Shown piece by piece: positions 1 through 6,578 of a stretch of DNA of 34,415 nt. The translations under genes were made by a program, and so were the position numbers. Source of the stretch: a virus; the IMG/VR virus record IMGVR_UViG_3300027749_000306, positions 1-34,415 of that record, one strand, 5' to 3'. The notes under the pieces were generated by a model. The model had not been told where the DNA came from, did not search any database, and saw only the letters and a list, made by a program, of their open reading frames with translations. How positions within the stretch are numbered: the first letter of the stretch is position 1; the number at the start of each line of letters is the position of its first letter.

Positions 1-501
1 CACTGTCTTGTAGTCAAGCACAGTGTATCCGGTCGTCGCGGCGGGACCAGTCAGTGATTCACTGATAGTATCGCCCGCCCAATCGGTGCCGGTGATGTAA
101 ATTGTCTTGGCGCTTTCATCGCTGACGGTCGTAAACAGAACGCGGCGCGCTGTATCAAGCGTCGCAATTGCGTTACCGTAAATCGTAGTGGAGGAAAGCG
201 TCTGAGACGTGCTCAACAAATACGTTCCAGCGCCGCCGGTGCCAGTCAAGTTACCAATAACAGTGGCGCCGTTTAAAACACCAGCGCCCGACACGGCCTG
301 ACCGAGCGATATAACGCCAGACGACACGGCAGTAATGGTTAAAGTGGTGTTGGAGATAGATCCAGTCCCCACAAAACCGGCAGACGCAAGCGTGCCATTC
401 AACGCCAACTGGCCGTTAGTAACGGCGGGCGTTTGAGATGTGGAAATATTGTTAGCGGCTGCGGTAACAAGAGGTCCAACACTAACAACTACAGGGCGCA
501 T
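1..501 (-). CDS. Virion structural protein, 3' end outside window (partial)
   Basis: Open minus-strand frame of 167 codons from the ATG at 501-499 that runs off the left edge with no stop. The protein starts MRPVVVSVGPLV and is rich in Thr, Ser, Gly and Ala. Residues about 35-90 form a repeat-like module (GTLASAGFVGTG ... VSGAGV ... GTGGAGTYLLSTSQT) of the beta-rich kind common in phage tail and virion proteins. The 411-aa protein at 1326-2561 has a similar module, and both also have a D-x-x-G-x-x-x-SE stretch, so the two may be distant paralogues. The start is one base beyond the stop of the 56-aa gene, as expected in the virion operon. Exact role unknown; a head-tail or tail component is an inference from position and composition. 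Confidence 0.75.
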   Translation of the reverse strand, partial: MRPVVVSVGPLVTAAANNISTSQTPAVTNGQLALNGTLASAGFVGTGSISNTTLTITAVSSGVISLGQAVSGAGVLNGATVIGNLTGTGGAGTYLLSTSQTLSSTTIYGNAIATLDTARRVLFTTVSDESAKTIYITGTDWAGDTISESLTGPAATTGYTVLDYKTV

Positions 502-502
502 T

Positions 503-673
503 TTACTTACCTTTATGACCTTTGCGAGCAACTGCCGCGTTATCAATCAGATTTGGATAAGGCCGGCCGGCTGCTCTCGCACGCGCTTTGGCCTGAGAAA
601 TGTGCTTTTTATCCAAATGCTTTACATGGTGATCTTCAGGAAGTTTTGTCTTCCAAAAAGGTTTGTCAGTCAT
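503..673 (-). CDS. Small basic phage protein, 56 aa
   Basis: Short gene read from the minus strand: ATG at 673-671, TAA at 505-503. The product begins MTDKPFWKTKLPEDHH and ends ARKGHKGK; it is rich in Lys, Arg and His. Its start lies one base after the stop of the 80-aa gene and its stop one base before the next ATG, so it is tightly packed between two same-strand genes. The composition matches other basic proteins of this virion cluster (116-aa and 429-aa proteins). It could be a minor DNA-associated virion protein, but nothing in the sequence proves this. No recognised domain. Confidence 0.7.
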   Translation of the reverse strand: MTDKPFWKTKLPEDHHVKHLDKKHISQAKARARAAGRPYPNLIDNAAVARKGHKGK

Positions 674-674
674 A

Positions 675-917
675 TTAACACCCCCACTTGCGCAAAGATT
701 TGTTAATACGGCTATCCGGATCAGCGGCCGCCGCCGAACCTGTTAACTTACGTTTCATCCCCGTCATACGCTCACAAAACGACTTGTGACGTGGATTACT
801 GGAATCTTTCGTCGGTGCTTTTAAATTATGGCCTTCGGCACGAGCAGATTGCCGACCGCGCTCATTTAAACCACCGGATGGGCTTTTGCCCTCTTTGCGA
901 GTCCAAGCAGCAGTCAT
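675..917 (-). CDS. Conserved small basic phage protein, DUF6321-like
   Basis: 80-aa product beginning MTAAWTRKEGKSPSGGLNE and containing a DPDSRINKSLRKW ending. From memory this pattern (TAAWTRKEGK, SGGLN, FCxRMxGMKxKLT, DPDSRINKxLRKW) is a widespread small protein family of short-tailed and marine phages, classed as DUF6321; function unknown. I chose the ATG at 917 over an upstream in-frame start at 929 because the GAGGTG Shine-Dalgarno lies a few bases before it. Highly basic and Ser/Lys-rich, without membrane segment. Located in the virion operon directly after a hairpin that follows the 116-aa gene. Confidence 0.8.
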   Translation of the reverse strand: MTAAWTRKEGKSPSGGLNERGRQSARAEGHNLKAPTKDSSNPRHKSFCERMTGMKRKLTGSAAAADPDSRINKSLRKWGC

Positions 918-934
918 TTGACACCTCATTGAAA

Positions 935-957
935 GGCGGGGCCATTAAGACCCCGCC
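935..957 (-). terminator. GC-rich hairpin after the 116-aa gene
   Basis: GGCGGGG at 935-941 pairs with CCCCGCC at 951-957 around a 9-base loop. On the minus strand it lies just after the stop of the 116-aa gene and is followed by only TTTC, so it may be a weak terminator, an attenuator or an mRNA 3'-end stabiliser. Confidence 0.5.
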
Positions 958-964
958 ATTAGTT

Positions 965-1315
965 TTAGTCCATTTCTTCGTCGCGGTGACCCTTGGGAGC
1001 CACGCCCTTGTGAGCTGACGACAGCGGGTTCATGTTTGAACCAGTGCGACCACCAGACTTACGGGGCTTACGACCGGCGTGATGACCGGCGTGCTCACCA
1101 TGAATGTGGCCAACGTGCTTAACGTGACCGCCATGCTTGCGCTTGGCACGACCACCGTGCTTGTGCTCTTCAGCTTCTTTCACGACGTGAGAACCAGCAC
1201 CCGCGTAAACTTCCTTAGGTGCCTTATCCTTAACAACGACACCGCCAGTTTTATGAGCGGCACGGGGGTGCTTGTGCTCATGCATGCTGTGGTGATGACC
1301 TTTGTGACCCTTCAT
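965..1315 (-). CDS. His/Lys/Gly-rich virion-cluster protein, 116 aa
   Basis: Product starts MKGHKGHHHSMHEHKH and is extremely rich in His, Lys and Gly, with repeats of the type HGG/KHGGH in the middle. It includes a VYAGAGSHVVKEAEEHK segment followed by basic GG repeats and ends with NPLSSAHKG. The segment AGRKPRKSGG also occurs in the 429-aa protein (6579-7868), linking the two. A strong Shine-Dalgarno AAGGAG precedes the ATG at 1315. I recall related proteins in other phage structural clusters, but no known function. The charge suggests DNA or RNA contact inside the head and the His content may bind metal; both are inferences. No membrane segment or signal peptide. Confidence 0.75.
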   Translation of the reverse strand: MKGHKGHHHSMHEHKHPRAAHKTGGVVVKDKAPKEVYAGAGSHVVKEAEEHKHGGRAKRKHGGHVKHVGHIHGEHAGHHAGRKPRKSGGRTGSNMNPLSSAHKGVAPKGHRDEEMD

Positions 1316-1325
1316 GGCTCACTCC

Positions 1326-2561
1326 TTAGAAGTTGTAGTACTGAGTAAGACCGAACAAGCCAGTTGCGGACTGGACATTGTAGGCCTGCGGGATCTGGCG
1401 GAAGACATACTTGTTCGTGCCAGTAGAGGGCGTGAGATTGACACCTGAAGAATTAGCAAGGTCAATCGTGCCACGAACATCGCCCGTTGTGGCGGACGGT
1501 GTAGTACGATCAGCAGGCAAAAAGCCGTTTGCAGCAAAAGCAGTGTTAACACCCATAGTGGTTTGAGACGCACCAGAGTTAACAACAACTTCAGCGGCAG
1601 TGTCCGAGCGAATCGGAAGGCCGACAATTGCCGTTGTACCGACGGAGTAAGCGTGAGTCGTATCAGCCGTACCGCCCGAAAGCACTACAGACTTGATATA
1701 CTTGAACGCTTTTTTGCCGCTTACTGCACTACCTGCCGTAATCGTAATGGCTTCAGACATAGGATACCCGTAAATATCGTAGCCGTTAACCGTTGCGGTT
1801 GCGTAAGTAGCACTTGCTGCAGCTGTAACGCTGACAGCACGGCCAACCATAGCCATCGGATTCCAAAGCCAAACCGAAGGCGACTGGATGTTTGTCGGAA
1901 TAGCGCAAGATTGCACAGTCGGATAAGCCAAAGTGACTGTACCGGATGTGAATGTTACGTTTTGACTCAGCTGATAAGTACCAGTTTGTCCATTACCAAC
2001 TGAAGATGACGTCCCTGTCGTTGTAATCTGAGAACCGATATAAACGCCAGAAGACACACCAAGTGTACCGCCTGTGACCGTAGTAGAAGCCGACAGAAGG
2101 ACCATACCAGGACCAATTGGCATCCCGCTGTTTGCAGTAACAGTCAACACGCCGCTTGTGGCGGACGCAGTGACCGAAGCATAAGCATCAAGAGCCAAAA
2201 CCGTGTCCGTGGCGCCTGTATCCGAACGAGTAAACACCGACGAATAATAGACACCTGTGGTCGCGGAGTTAGTTGAAACAAGCGTAAGAGTTGCGCTTGT
2301 TGGGTTTGCAGACGCAACAATTGCGGCAGCTGCGTTTGTGTACGGCACGCCAGTGAACGAAACAATGTCACTGAAACCATACCAACCAAAATCCGGAGCG
2401 TTTTGCGCTTCACCAGGGTAATAGGTGAAAGGAGTGCGCGGATCAAGAATCCCGCCCCCCGCATAAAACAGCGAGGAGCCAAGATCAGGGTTATAGTCCG
2501 CAGGCTGGTTTGGGTTTTGACCGAACACAACCACAGGACCGGAGAATGCTGTGATAGACAT
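1326..2561 (-). CDS. Virion structural protein, 411 aa
   Basis: Begins MSITAFSGPVVVFGQNP and lies just downstream of the major capsid gene in transcription order. The N-terminal 60 residues (YNPDLGSSLFYAGGGILDP ... FGWYGFSD) look like a conserved core. The centre (about 125-215) is a Thr/Ser/Gly-rich beta module with MPIGPGMVLLSAST and GQTGTYQLSQNV, resembling the module in the gene at 1-501. The C-terminal third contains NGYDIYGYPMSEAITIT and ends in FRQIPQAYNVQ ... YYNF. Low charge and a very high share of small polar residues are typical of surface or tail-adjacent virion proteins. A good Shine-Dalgarno, AAGGAG, precedes the ATG. Exact role not determinable. Confidence 0.8.
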   Translation of the reverse strand: MSITAFSGPVVVFGQNPNQPADYNPDLGSSLFYAGGGILDPRTPFTYYPGEAQNAPDFGWYGFSDIVSFTGVPYTNAAAAIVASANPTSATLTLVSTNSATTGVYYSSVFTRSDTGATDTVLALDAYASVTASATSGVLTVTANSGMPIGPGMVLLSASTTVTGGTLGVSSGVYIGSQITTTGTSSSVGNGQTGTYQLSQNVTFTSGTVTLAYPTVQSCAIPTNIQSPSVWLWNPMAMVGRAVSVTAAASATYATATVNGYDIYGYPMSEAITITAGSAVSGKKAFKYIKSVVLSGGTADTTHAYSVGTTAIVGLPIRSDTAAEVVVNSGASQTTMGVNTAFAANGFLPADRTTPSATTGDVRGTIDLANSSGVNLTPSTGTNKYVFRQIPQAYNVQSATGLFGLTQYYNF

Positions 2562-2578
2562 GACGCCTTCTCCTTAAC

Positions 2579-3493
2579 TTACGAGGTTGGGAACGAGCCG
2601 TAGATCGAACGCCAGTTGTAGTAGCCGAATGAGTAACGCTCGTAACCCTTAACCAGCAAGTTATCGGTCACAAAATCGACTTGCATATCGGTTTCGAAGG
2701 CCACGCGCTCCATGTATGACAAGCCGTCAATGTTGGTCAGCAAGAACCAAGCATAAGAGGAAGTCAAGAAGTCGTTGACCAAGTAACCTTCTGACAGGCC
2801 ACCGGCCGTCGAAAGTATTGCGTTGACATCATTATCTGCAGTACCTGGACGCAATTCAGTCTTAGTAAGACGAATTGCAACAGGCTCCAGCTGAGGCGGA
2901 ACAATCAACTTACGACCGCGAGCAAAGATCTTCAAGTTCGCCTGATCGCGGAAGTTTGTACGAATGGCAATCATTGCGTTGAGCAATGTTGCTTCGTTCA
3001 AGTCAACCTGCGTGGTAGGCGTATTGGCGACCGTGTTGCCGTCGATAGGATGCGCAGTGGAGCAGAGTGCCACACCGTCACCACCAACTGCAGAGTTGTA
3101 GGTCTGCGCGGTGTTCAGAATGTTTGCGCCATAGATTTCCTTGGTCTGGTGGAAAGATTCCACGAGGCCGAGGTTCGAAGGCTGGAACTGGGTTTTGTAG
3201 AGGTTGTCATCGATGGCCTTGCGTGTGATCGCATAACCCAGAGCAATTTCAGTGTGCTCTTGGTTATAGATGTAACGCTCACCGGCTGAGTTGTCGAAGG
3301 AGGTCTGGCCGCCTTCGGTCTTCAGCTGGGCCAGACCGAGGTAACGCATTTCAGCGGTACGTTCGAGGGCCATTTTCGATTCGTGTTTCGTAAAGATCTT
3401 GTCGTATTGCGACGGGATCTGCTCATATTTGCCTTCAACTCCACGGAGACCGGGGAGGAGAAGGTCTTTGATGGCACTAAGATTAACAGCCAT
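2579..3493 (-). CDS. Major capsid protein
   Basis: 304-aa protein beginning MAVNLSAIKDLLLPGLRGVE. Features expected of an HK97-fold major head subunit of the Mu gpT-like sort are visible: an N-terminal arm, an early segment KYEQIPSQYDKIF with a charged patch, the ALGYAITRKAIDDN helix region (about 88-101), a long helical stretch with FHQTKEIYGANILNTA, a YLVNDFLTSSYAWFLLTN strand, and a C-terminal YSFGYYNWRSIYGS. Position fits: scaffold-like gene upstream, decoration-like gene immediately before it. The length is normal for this type of capsid protein without a fused protease. Preceded by AGGAG at suitable distance. Identification rests on pattern recognition and synteny. Confidence 0.88.
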   Translation of the reverse strand: MAVNLSAIKDLLLPGLRGVEGKYEQIPSQYDKIFTKHESKMALERTAEMRYLGLAQLKTEGGQTSFDNSAGERYIYNQEHTEIALGYAITRKAIDDNLYKTQFQPSNLGLVESFHQTKEIYGANILNTAQTYNSAVGGDGVALCSTAHPIDGNTVANTPTTQVDLNEATLLNAMIAIRTNFRDQANLKIFARGRKLIVPPQLEPVAIRLTKTELRPGTADNDVNAILSTAGGLSEGYLVNDFLTSSYAWFLLTNIDGLSYMERVAFETDMQVDFVTDNLLVKGYERYSFGYYNWRSIYGSFPTS

Positions 3494-3508
3494 TGGTCCT
3501 TACTCCTG

Positions 3509-4117
3509 TTAGATCGCTGTGAGCTGCTTGGTCGCGACGTTGTTAAACGCAACGATGACGTAGTTATAAGCGCCCGAAGAATAGCCACCAGCAACGGTCT
3601 GAGTACCGTTAGTGCCAGGAGGATCAACAACGAGGCTGATAATACGGAAAGGCAGGGTGTTGGTGGTATTGATGGTGGAGCTATCAACGTAAGCGCCAGA
3701 AATACCGTTTGAGGTGTTGCCGGTGCCGATAGCAAAACCAATGTTGGCGTTCACGCCAGCAAGGGTAATACCAGTGGAGTCGGACTGAACGAGGAACTTG
3801 GCGTTCGGGTCGTTGATGATGTAAGCTTCGACATAGTTGCCGGAAGCGACATCGGAACCGGGCCAATAGTTTGACCAAACAGTACGCTTTTGAGAGACTG
3901 AAAGATACTTGCAGCCAGCGAAGATACCACCGACACCGTTAGCGGCCGAGTTGCTCGACGCTTGGGCATAAGTGCCATCTGTGAGGGCCACGACGGGGTC
4001 GCCAAAGTAAATGGCGCCAGCATTGTACTGAACTTGAACAGCTACCTGTTCATACGTCGGTGCAGAGCCTGTGCCACTGTACTGACGGAAACCGAAAGGC
4101 GCATTAGTGTTCGCCAT
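3509..4117 (-). CDS. Capsid decoration-like structural protein
   Basis: 202-aa protein starting MANTNAPFGFRQYSGTG, with IYFGDPVVALTDGTYAQ, a GIFAGCKYLSVSQKRTVWSN segment (about 85-104), YWPGSDVASG and VEAYIINDPNAKFLVQ. This pattern is familiar from phage proteins encoded next to major capsid genes and usually annotated as structural or head decoration proteins. It is rich in beta-forming and small residues with low charge, consistent with an exterior capsid protein. It is the first gene after the hairpin-rich leader at 4141-4255 and has a strong AAGGAG Shine-Dalgarno, so its expression with the capsid gene is probably set there. The precise location on the capsid is inferred. Confidence 0.78.
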   Translation of the reverse strand: MANTNAPFGFRQYSGTGSAPTYEQVAVQVQYNAGAIYFGDPVVALTDGTYAQASSNSAANGVGGIFAGCKYLSVSQKRTVWSNYWPGSDVASGNYVEAYIINDPNAKFLVQSDSTGITLAGVNANIGFAIGTGNTSNGISGAYVDSSTINTTNTLPFRIISLVVDPPGTNGTQTVAGGYSSGAYNYVIVAFNNVATKQLTAI

Positions 4118-4140
4118 GACGGGTTCTCCTTTTTACGGGA

Positions 4141-4255
4141 GTTTCCGGTCATCGCGCAGCGTGGCGATTAGGAAACGGGGAAAAGTTTAACTTCTCACAT
4201 CGCGGAGAAGGATCTTGGACTTCCACGCATCGTGGGGAAGTTATGCAAAAATAAC
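4141..4255 (-). promoter_or_regulatory. Multi-hairpin leader of the capsid operon
   Basis: Four consecutive inverted repeats lie between the terminator at 4276-4295 and the decoration/capsid genes. They are GTTAT/ATAAC (4240-4255), CTTCC-type stem (4220-4240, with an inner CCACG/CGTGG), CTTCTC/GAGAAG (4191-4210), and a two-part stem GTTTCC/GGAAAC (4141-4176) enclosing ATCGC/GCGAT (4151-4168). In the capsid mRNA these would form a structured 5' leader ending about 20 nt before the start codon. A promoter is expected here because a terminator precedes it, but I could not pick convincing -35/-10 boxes. Role as mRNA stabiliser or protein-binding leader is inference. Confidence 0.5.
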
Positions 4256-4275
4256 ATAAGCCATGCAAAAGTAAA

Positions 4276-4295
4276 GGGGGCCAAAAACGGCCCCC
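4276..4295 (-). terminator. Rho-independent terminator between scaffold-side genes and capsid operon
   Basis: GGGGGCC (4276-4282) pairs with GGCCCCC (4289-4295) around a 6-base loop. Read on the minus strand it is followed by TTTACTTTT. It lies directly after the stop of the 206-aa gene and would lower transcription from the upstream head genes into the capsid genes. Confidence 0.75.
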
Positions 4296-4305
4296 CTCAA
4301 ATTCG

Positions 4306-4926
4306 TTATTCTGGGATTGGCATTGCCTCGAAGCCCTTTTTGATTTTGGGCTTCACTTGCGCGTGGTCGCGGGTCATTGTGCCGTCTGGAGCCTGCGACA
4401 ATTGCTGCTCCTTCTGGCGCACTTGATCGCGCGCATTACGCAGGTCGAGGCGCTTAACTTCTTCCGTAATGACCGCCGGACGCTCCATCAATATCATGCC
4501 TTTGCGCTCAATGGTGGCGTATTTCTCACCGATTGGCATCATTTCGGGGTGGCGATTAGTCGGCACAGCCTCCCAACCCGTGTGGGCCAATTGGGTCTGG
4601 TAAGTCGGATCTTCTTGACCCAACACAGACTTCATCTTCCACTCGTAAGACCAACCAGGAGGCGGCTCAGGCGTGGCAAAGTTATCTGTGCCACGATCAA
4701 GACTGCCAAGGTTACCCATAAGTTCTGCGGCGCGGCGTTCCGCACGAACGCGGGGGTCTTCGTCACGCATGGGTTGCCTCATAGGTGCGCGTTTAATGGG
4801 AGCCTCGGCGTCAAGGGCGACAGTCTCTGTCACCGTTGTCGTCAATGACTCTTCTTTTGGCACGGGTTTTGCAAAGAGAGATGTTTTGCGCGTCCGTTTT
4901 GCTGGTGCAGGTTGTTGATTTTCCAC
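4306..4926 (-). CDS. Conserved head-region protein, 206 aa
   Basis: Begins with a GTG start preceded by AAGGAG eight bases away; product starts MENQQPAPAKRTRKTS. The first 60 residues are basic and Pro/Thr-rich and look disordered. The core from about 90 has PPPGWSYEWKMKSVLGQEDP, a GWEAVPTNRHPEMMP block and GMILMERPAVITEEV, a combination I recall from conserved phage proteins encoded near scaffold and capsid genes; no function is known to me. The C-terminus is a charged helix (RNARDQVRQKEQQL). It lies 11 bases after the scaffold-like gene and is followed by a terminator, so it closes this transcription segment. Confidence 0.75.
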   Translation of the reverse strand: MENQQPAPAKRTRKTSLFAKPVPKEESLTTTVTETVALDAEAPIKRAPMRQPMRDEDPRVRAERRAAELMGNLGSLDRGTDNFATPEPPPGWSYEWKMKSVLGQEDPTYQTQLAHTGWEAVPTNRHPEMMPIGEKYATIERKGMILMERPAVITEEVKRLDLRNARDQVRQKEQQLSQAPDGTMTRDHAQVKPKIKKGFEAMPIPE

Positions 4927-4937
4927 GATAATTCTCC

Positions 4938-5849
4938 TTAAAGTTTGCCTTCGAGCTGTAAAGCCCGCTTGTTTTCAGCATATTCTTGGTCAGTCATTTT
5001 CAATGATCTGGCCATTTCACGCTCGTCGGCAGTCAAACGCACAACATTTGGGCGTGTGCCTGGCGTTGCAGTTCGACTCACTGGCGCCGCCGGTGGTGAC
5101 GTGCGACGCTGGACGACCTTGGCGGCCTCGTAAGTGGGGTCAGCGACTTCAACTGCCACAGGTGCCGACCGATTGACCTTCAACGTGTCCTCAATTACGT
5201 CAAAATAGTCGTCACTGTCAGGCGCCAAGCCGTCAGCCATTGCCAAATTGTGGGCGGCAATCATCTTCTGGAACAGGCGCTGGTCAGTGGCAAACTGCGG
5301 GTGCTGACGAATCCACGCGGCAGACCGTGGCGACAATTGCGACGCCAAAGTCTCAACCGGATCAAGCGGCTGCTGGTACTGAGGCACGGCCTCTTTAACC
5401 TGCGACTCCATAGCCGTCTTGCCATTTTCAAGTTGCAGCAATTTGGCCGAGTTGTCCGCCATACGCTGCTGGATCTCAGCCGCCCGATCGTAATCACCGA
5501 CCGACATAGCGTCGCGGTAATTGGCTTTCAGGTAGTCAGTTTCTTGCCGCACGTTAACAATGGCATTGTTAATTAGCGTCAAATTGGTGTTGCTGACTTC
5601 ATTCTTGGCTTCAAACTCGCGTTGCGCTGCCTCACGCGCACGCTTGTCTGCCTCGGCGCGCGCAAGTTTTTCCTGCTCAAGCTGGAATTTTAACTCGCGA
5701 ATACCAATTTCAGGCGGCATTTCAGGCGCAGCGGCCTGAGATCCAGCCTCTTCAGTCTTGGCAACTTCGACCTCGATTTCGCCTTTCGGTGCCTCTTCAG
5801 GCACCTTCAAGTCAATTTCAATTTGCTCTTCGGCTTGCTTTTTGGCCAT
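4938..5849 (-). CDS. Scaffold-like protein
   Basis: 303-aa, strongly acidic at the N-terminus (MAKKQAEEQIEIDLKVPEE). It has a long predicted coiled coil at about 50-170 containing LKFQLEQEKLARAEADKRA and later EIQQRMADNSAKLLQLE. The second half has a LASQLSPRSAAWIRQHPQF motif and a C-terminal helix (LTADEREMARSLKMTDQEY). Such composition (acidic, helical, coiled coil, small basic C-terminus) and the position just before the capsid genes match phage head scaffold proteins. The conserved C-terminal helix would be the capsid-binding end by analogy. AAGGAG precedes the ATG. Assignment is by composition and synteny rather than a diagnostic motif. Confidence 0.72.
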   Translation of the reverse strand: MAKKQAEEQIEIDLKVPEEAPKGEIEVEVAKTEEAGSQAAAPEMPPEIGIRELKFQLEQEKLARAEADKRAREAAQREFEAKNEVSNTNLTLINNAIVNVRQETDYLKANYRDAMSVGDYDRAAEIQQRMADNSAKLLQLENGKTAMESQVKEAVPQYQQPLDPVETLASQLSPRSAAWIRQHPQFATDQRLFQKMIAAHNLAMADGLAPDSDDYFDVIEDTLKVNRSAPVAVEVADPTYEAAKVVQRRTSPPAAPVSRTATPGTRPNVVRLTADEREMARSLKMTDQEYAENKRALQLEGKL

Positions 5850-5860
5850 GATTTATCTCC

Positions 5861-6256
5861 TTACCATACCATGTCTGGGTGAGGGATCGTGCCGCGCACG
5901 TTGGTGTCATCCAAAATGCGGCACAGGACGCCGTTAACCGTAATGCTCCAACCGTCAGACGGCTTAAACACCACCCAGTCTTCCAATTTAATGTCAACGT
6001 CCTTGAACCAAGAATTGCTGTCATCAACGAAAGCCATTGGCCCCATATTGATCACAAGTCCGACTTTCCCTTGGATTTTATCTTCCGAAGTCGTCACATC
6101 TGTCAGGAAAATACCGCTCTTGGTTTTCTGTGGCCGCACATAAACAGCGCACAAAACTTGATTGTTAAATAGTTTAAAGTCCGTGTATCCACTCCCCAAT
6201 GCGTCAAAAATTGCCTGCTTGGGGTCTTTCTGGTGGTCCATGATCATGTGTGGCAT
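5861..6256 (-). CDS. Phage GroES-like co-chaperonin
   Basis: 131-aa protein. From residue 28 it follows the GroES fold order: FKLFNNQVLCAVYVRP (first strand, in place of PLxDRVLVK), a mobile-loop-like segment with KTKSGIFLTDV (usual GGIxLPD), KIQGKVGLVINMGP (usual GxVxAVGxG), DIKLEDWVVFKPSDGW (usual VKVGDxVLFxKYxG) and VNGVLCRILDDTNV (usual dGxEYLIxxexDIL). The length exceeds host GroES (about 95 aa), with an extended N-terminus and C-terminal tail. By analogy with T4 gp31 it may retune host GroEL for folding the capsid protein; location beside the scaffold gene supports this. AAGGGA Shine-Dalgarno before the first of three nearby Met codons at 6256. Confidence 0.8.
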   Translation of the reverse strand: MPHMIMDHQKDPKQAIFDALGSGYTDFKLFNNQVLCAVYVRPQKTKSGIFLTDVTTSEDKIQGKVGLVINMGPMAFVDDSNSWFKDVDIKLEDWVVFKPSDGWSITVNGVLCRILDDTNVRGTIPHPDMVW

Positions 6257-6268
6257 GTTGATCCCTTT

Positions 6269-6469
6269 CTAATGCCGGTTAGTAATAGAACGCGCCTCGT
6301 CGCAAAGCTCGAAAACATTGCGAAGAGCAGATAGCTGGCCAGTAACGTGGCGGTAGTCTGACATGTCGTTGATGGTAGTCCCATGCGACAATACTTGTAA
6401 AAGGCGATAAATTTCCGCCTCTACTAATTTTCTAAGCTCTTGTTCAAAGAAGTCCGAATAACTTAACAT
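6269..6469 (-). CDS. Small helical phage protein, 66 aa
   Basis: Product MLSYSDFFEQELRKLVEAE..., mostly helical, with GQLSALRNVFELCDEARSI at the C-terminus. The pattern of a two-helix hairpin with a conserved GQLxxLR segment is common among small proteins of phage head modules; function unknown. An in-frame GTG at 6475 would add two residues, but GAGG sits at proper distance from the ATG at 6469, so I use the ATG. It lies 12 bases upstream of the GroES-like gene and follows a hairpin that ends the 429-aa gene. Confidence 0.7.
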   Translation of the reverse strand: MLSYSDFFEQELRKLVEAEIYRLLQVLSHGTTINDMSDYRHVTGQLSALRNVFELCDEARSITNRH

Positions 6470-6514
6470 TGCCACCTCTGCCCTCTACATGGTGGTTCCC
6501 TCTCTATATTACTA

Positions 6515-6549
6515 GGGTGGCTGACACGAGAGGGATCAGCCAGCCACCC
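6515..6549 (-). terminator. Long hairpin after the 429-aa gene
   Basis: GGGTGGCTG (6515-6523) is the exact inverse of CAGCCACCC (6541-6549) around 17 bases that can pair further (GCTGA/TCAGC alternative). On the minus strand it follows the gene ending at 6579 and is followed by TAGTAATATAG, without a T run. It may be a processing site or a weak terminator. Confidence 0.45.
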
Positions 6550-6578
6550 CACTCAATTAACGACACCGATATCGCTAA

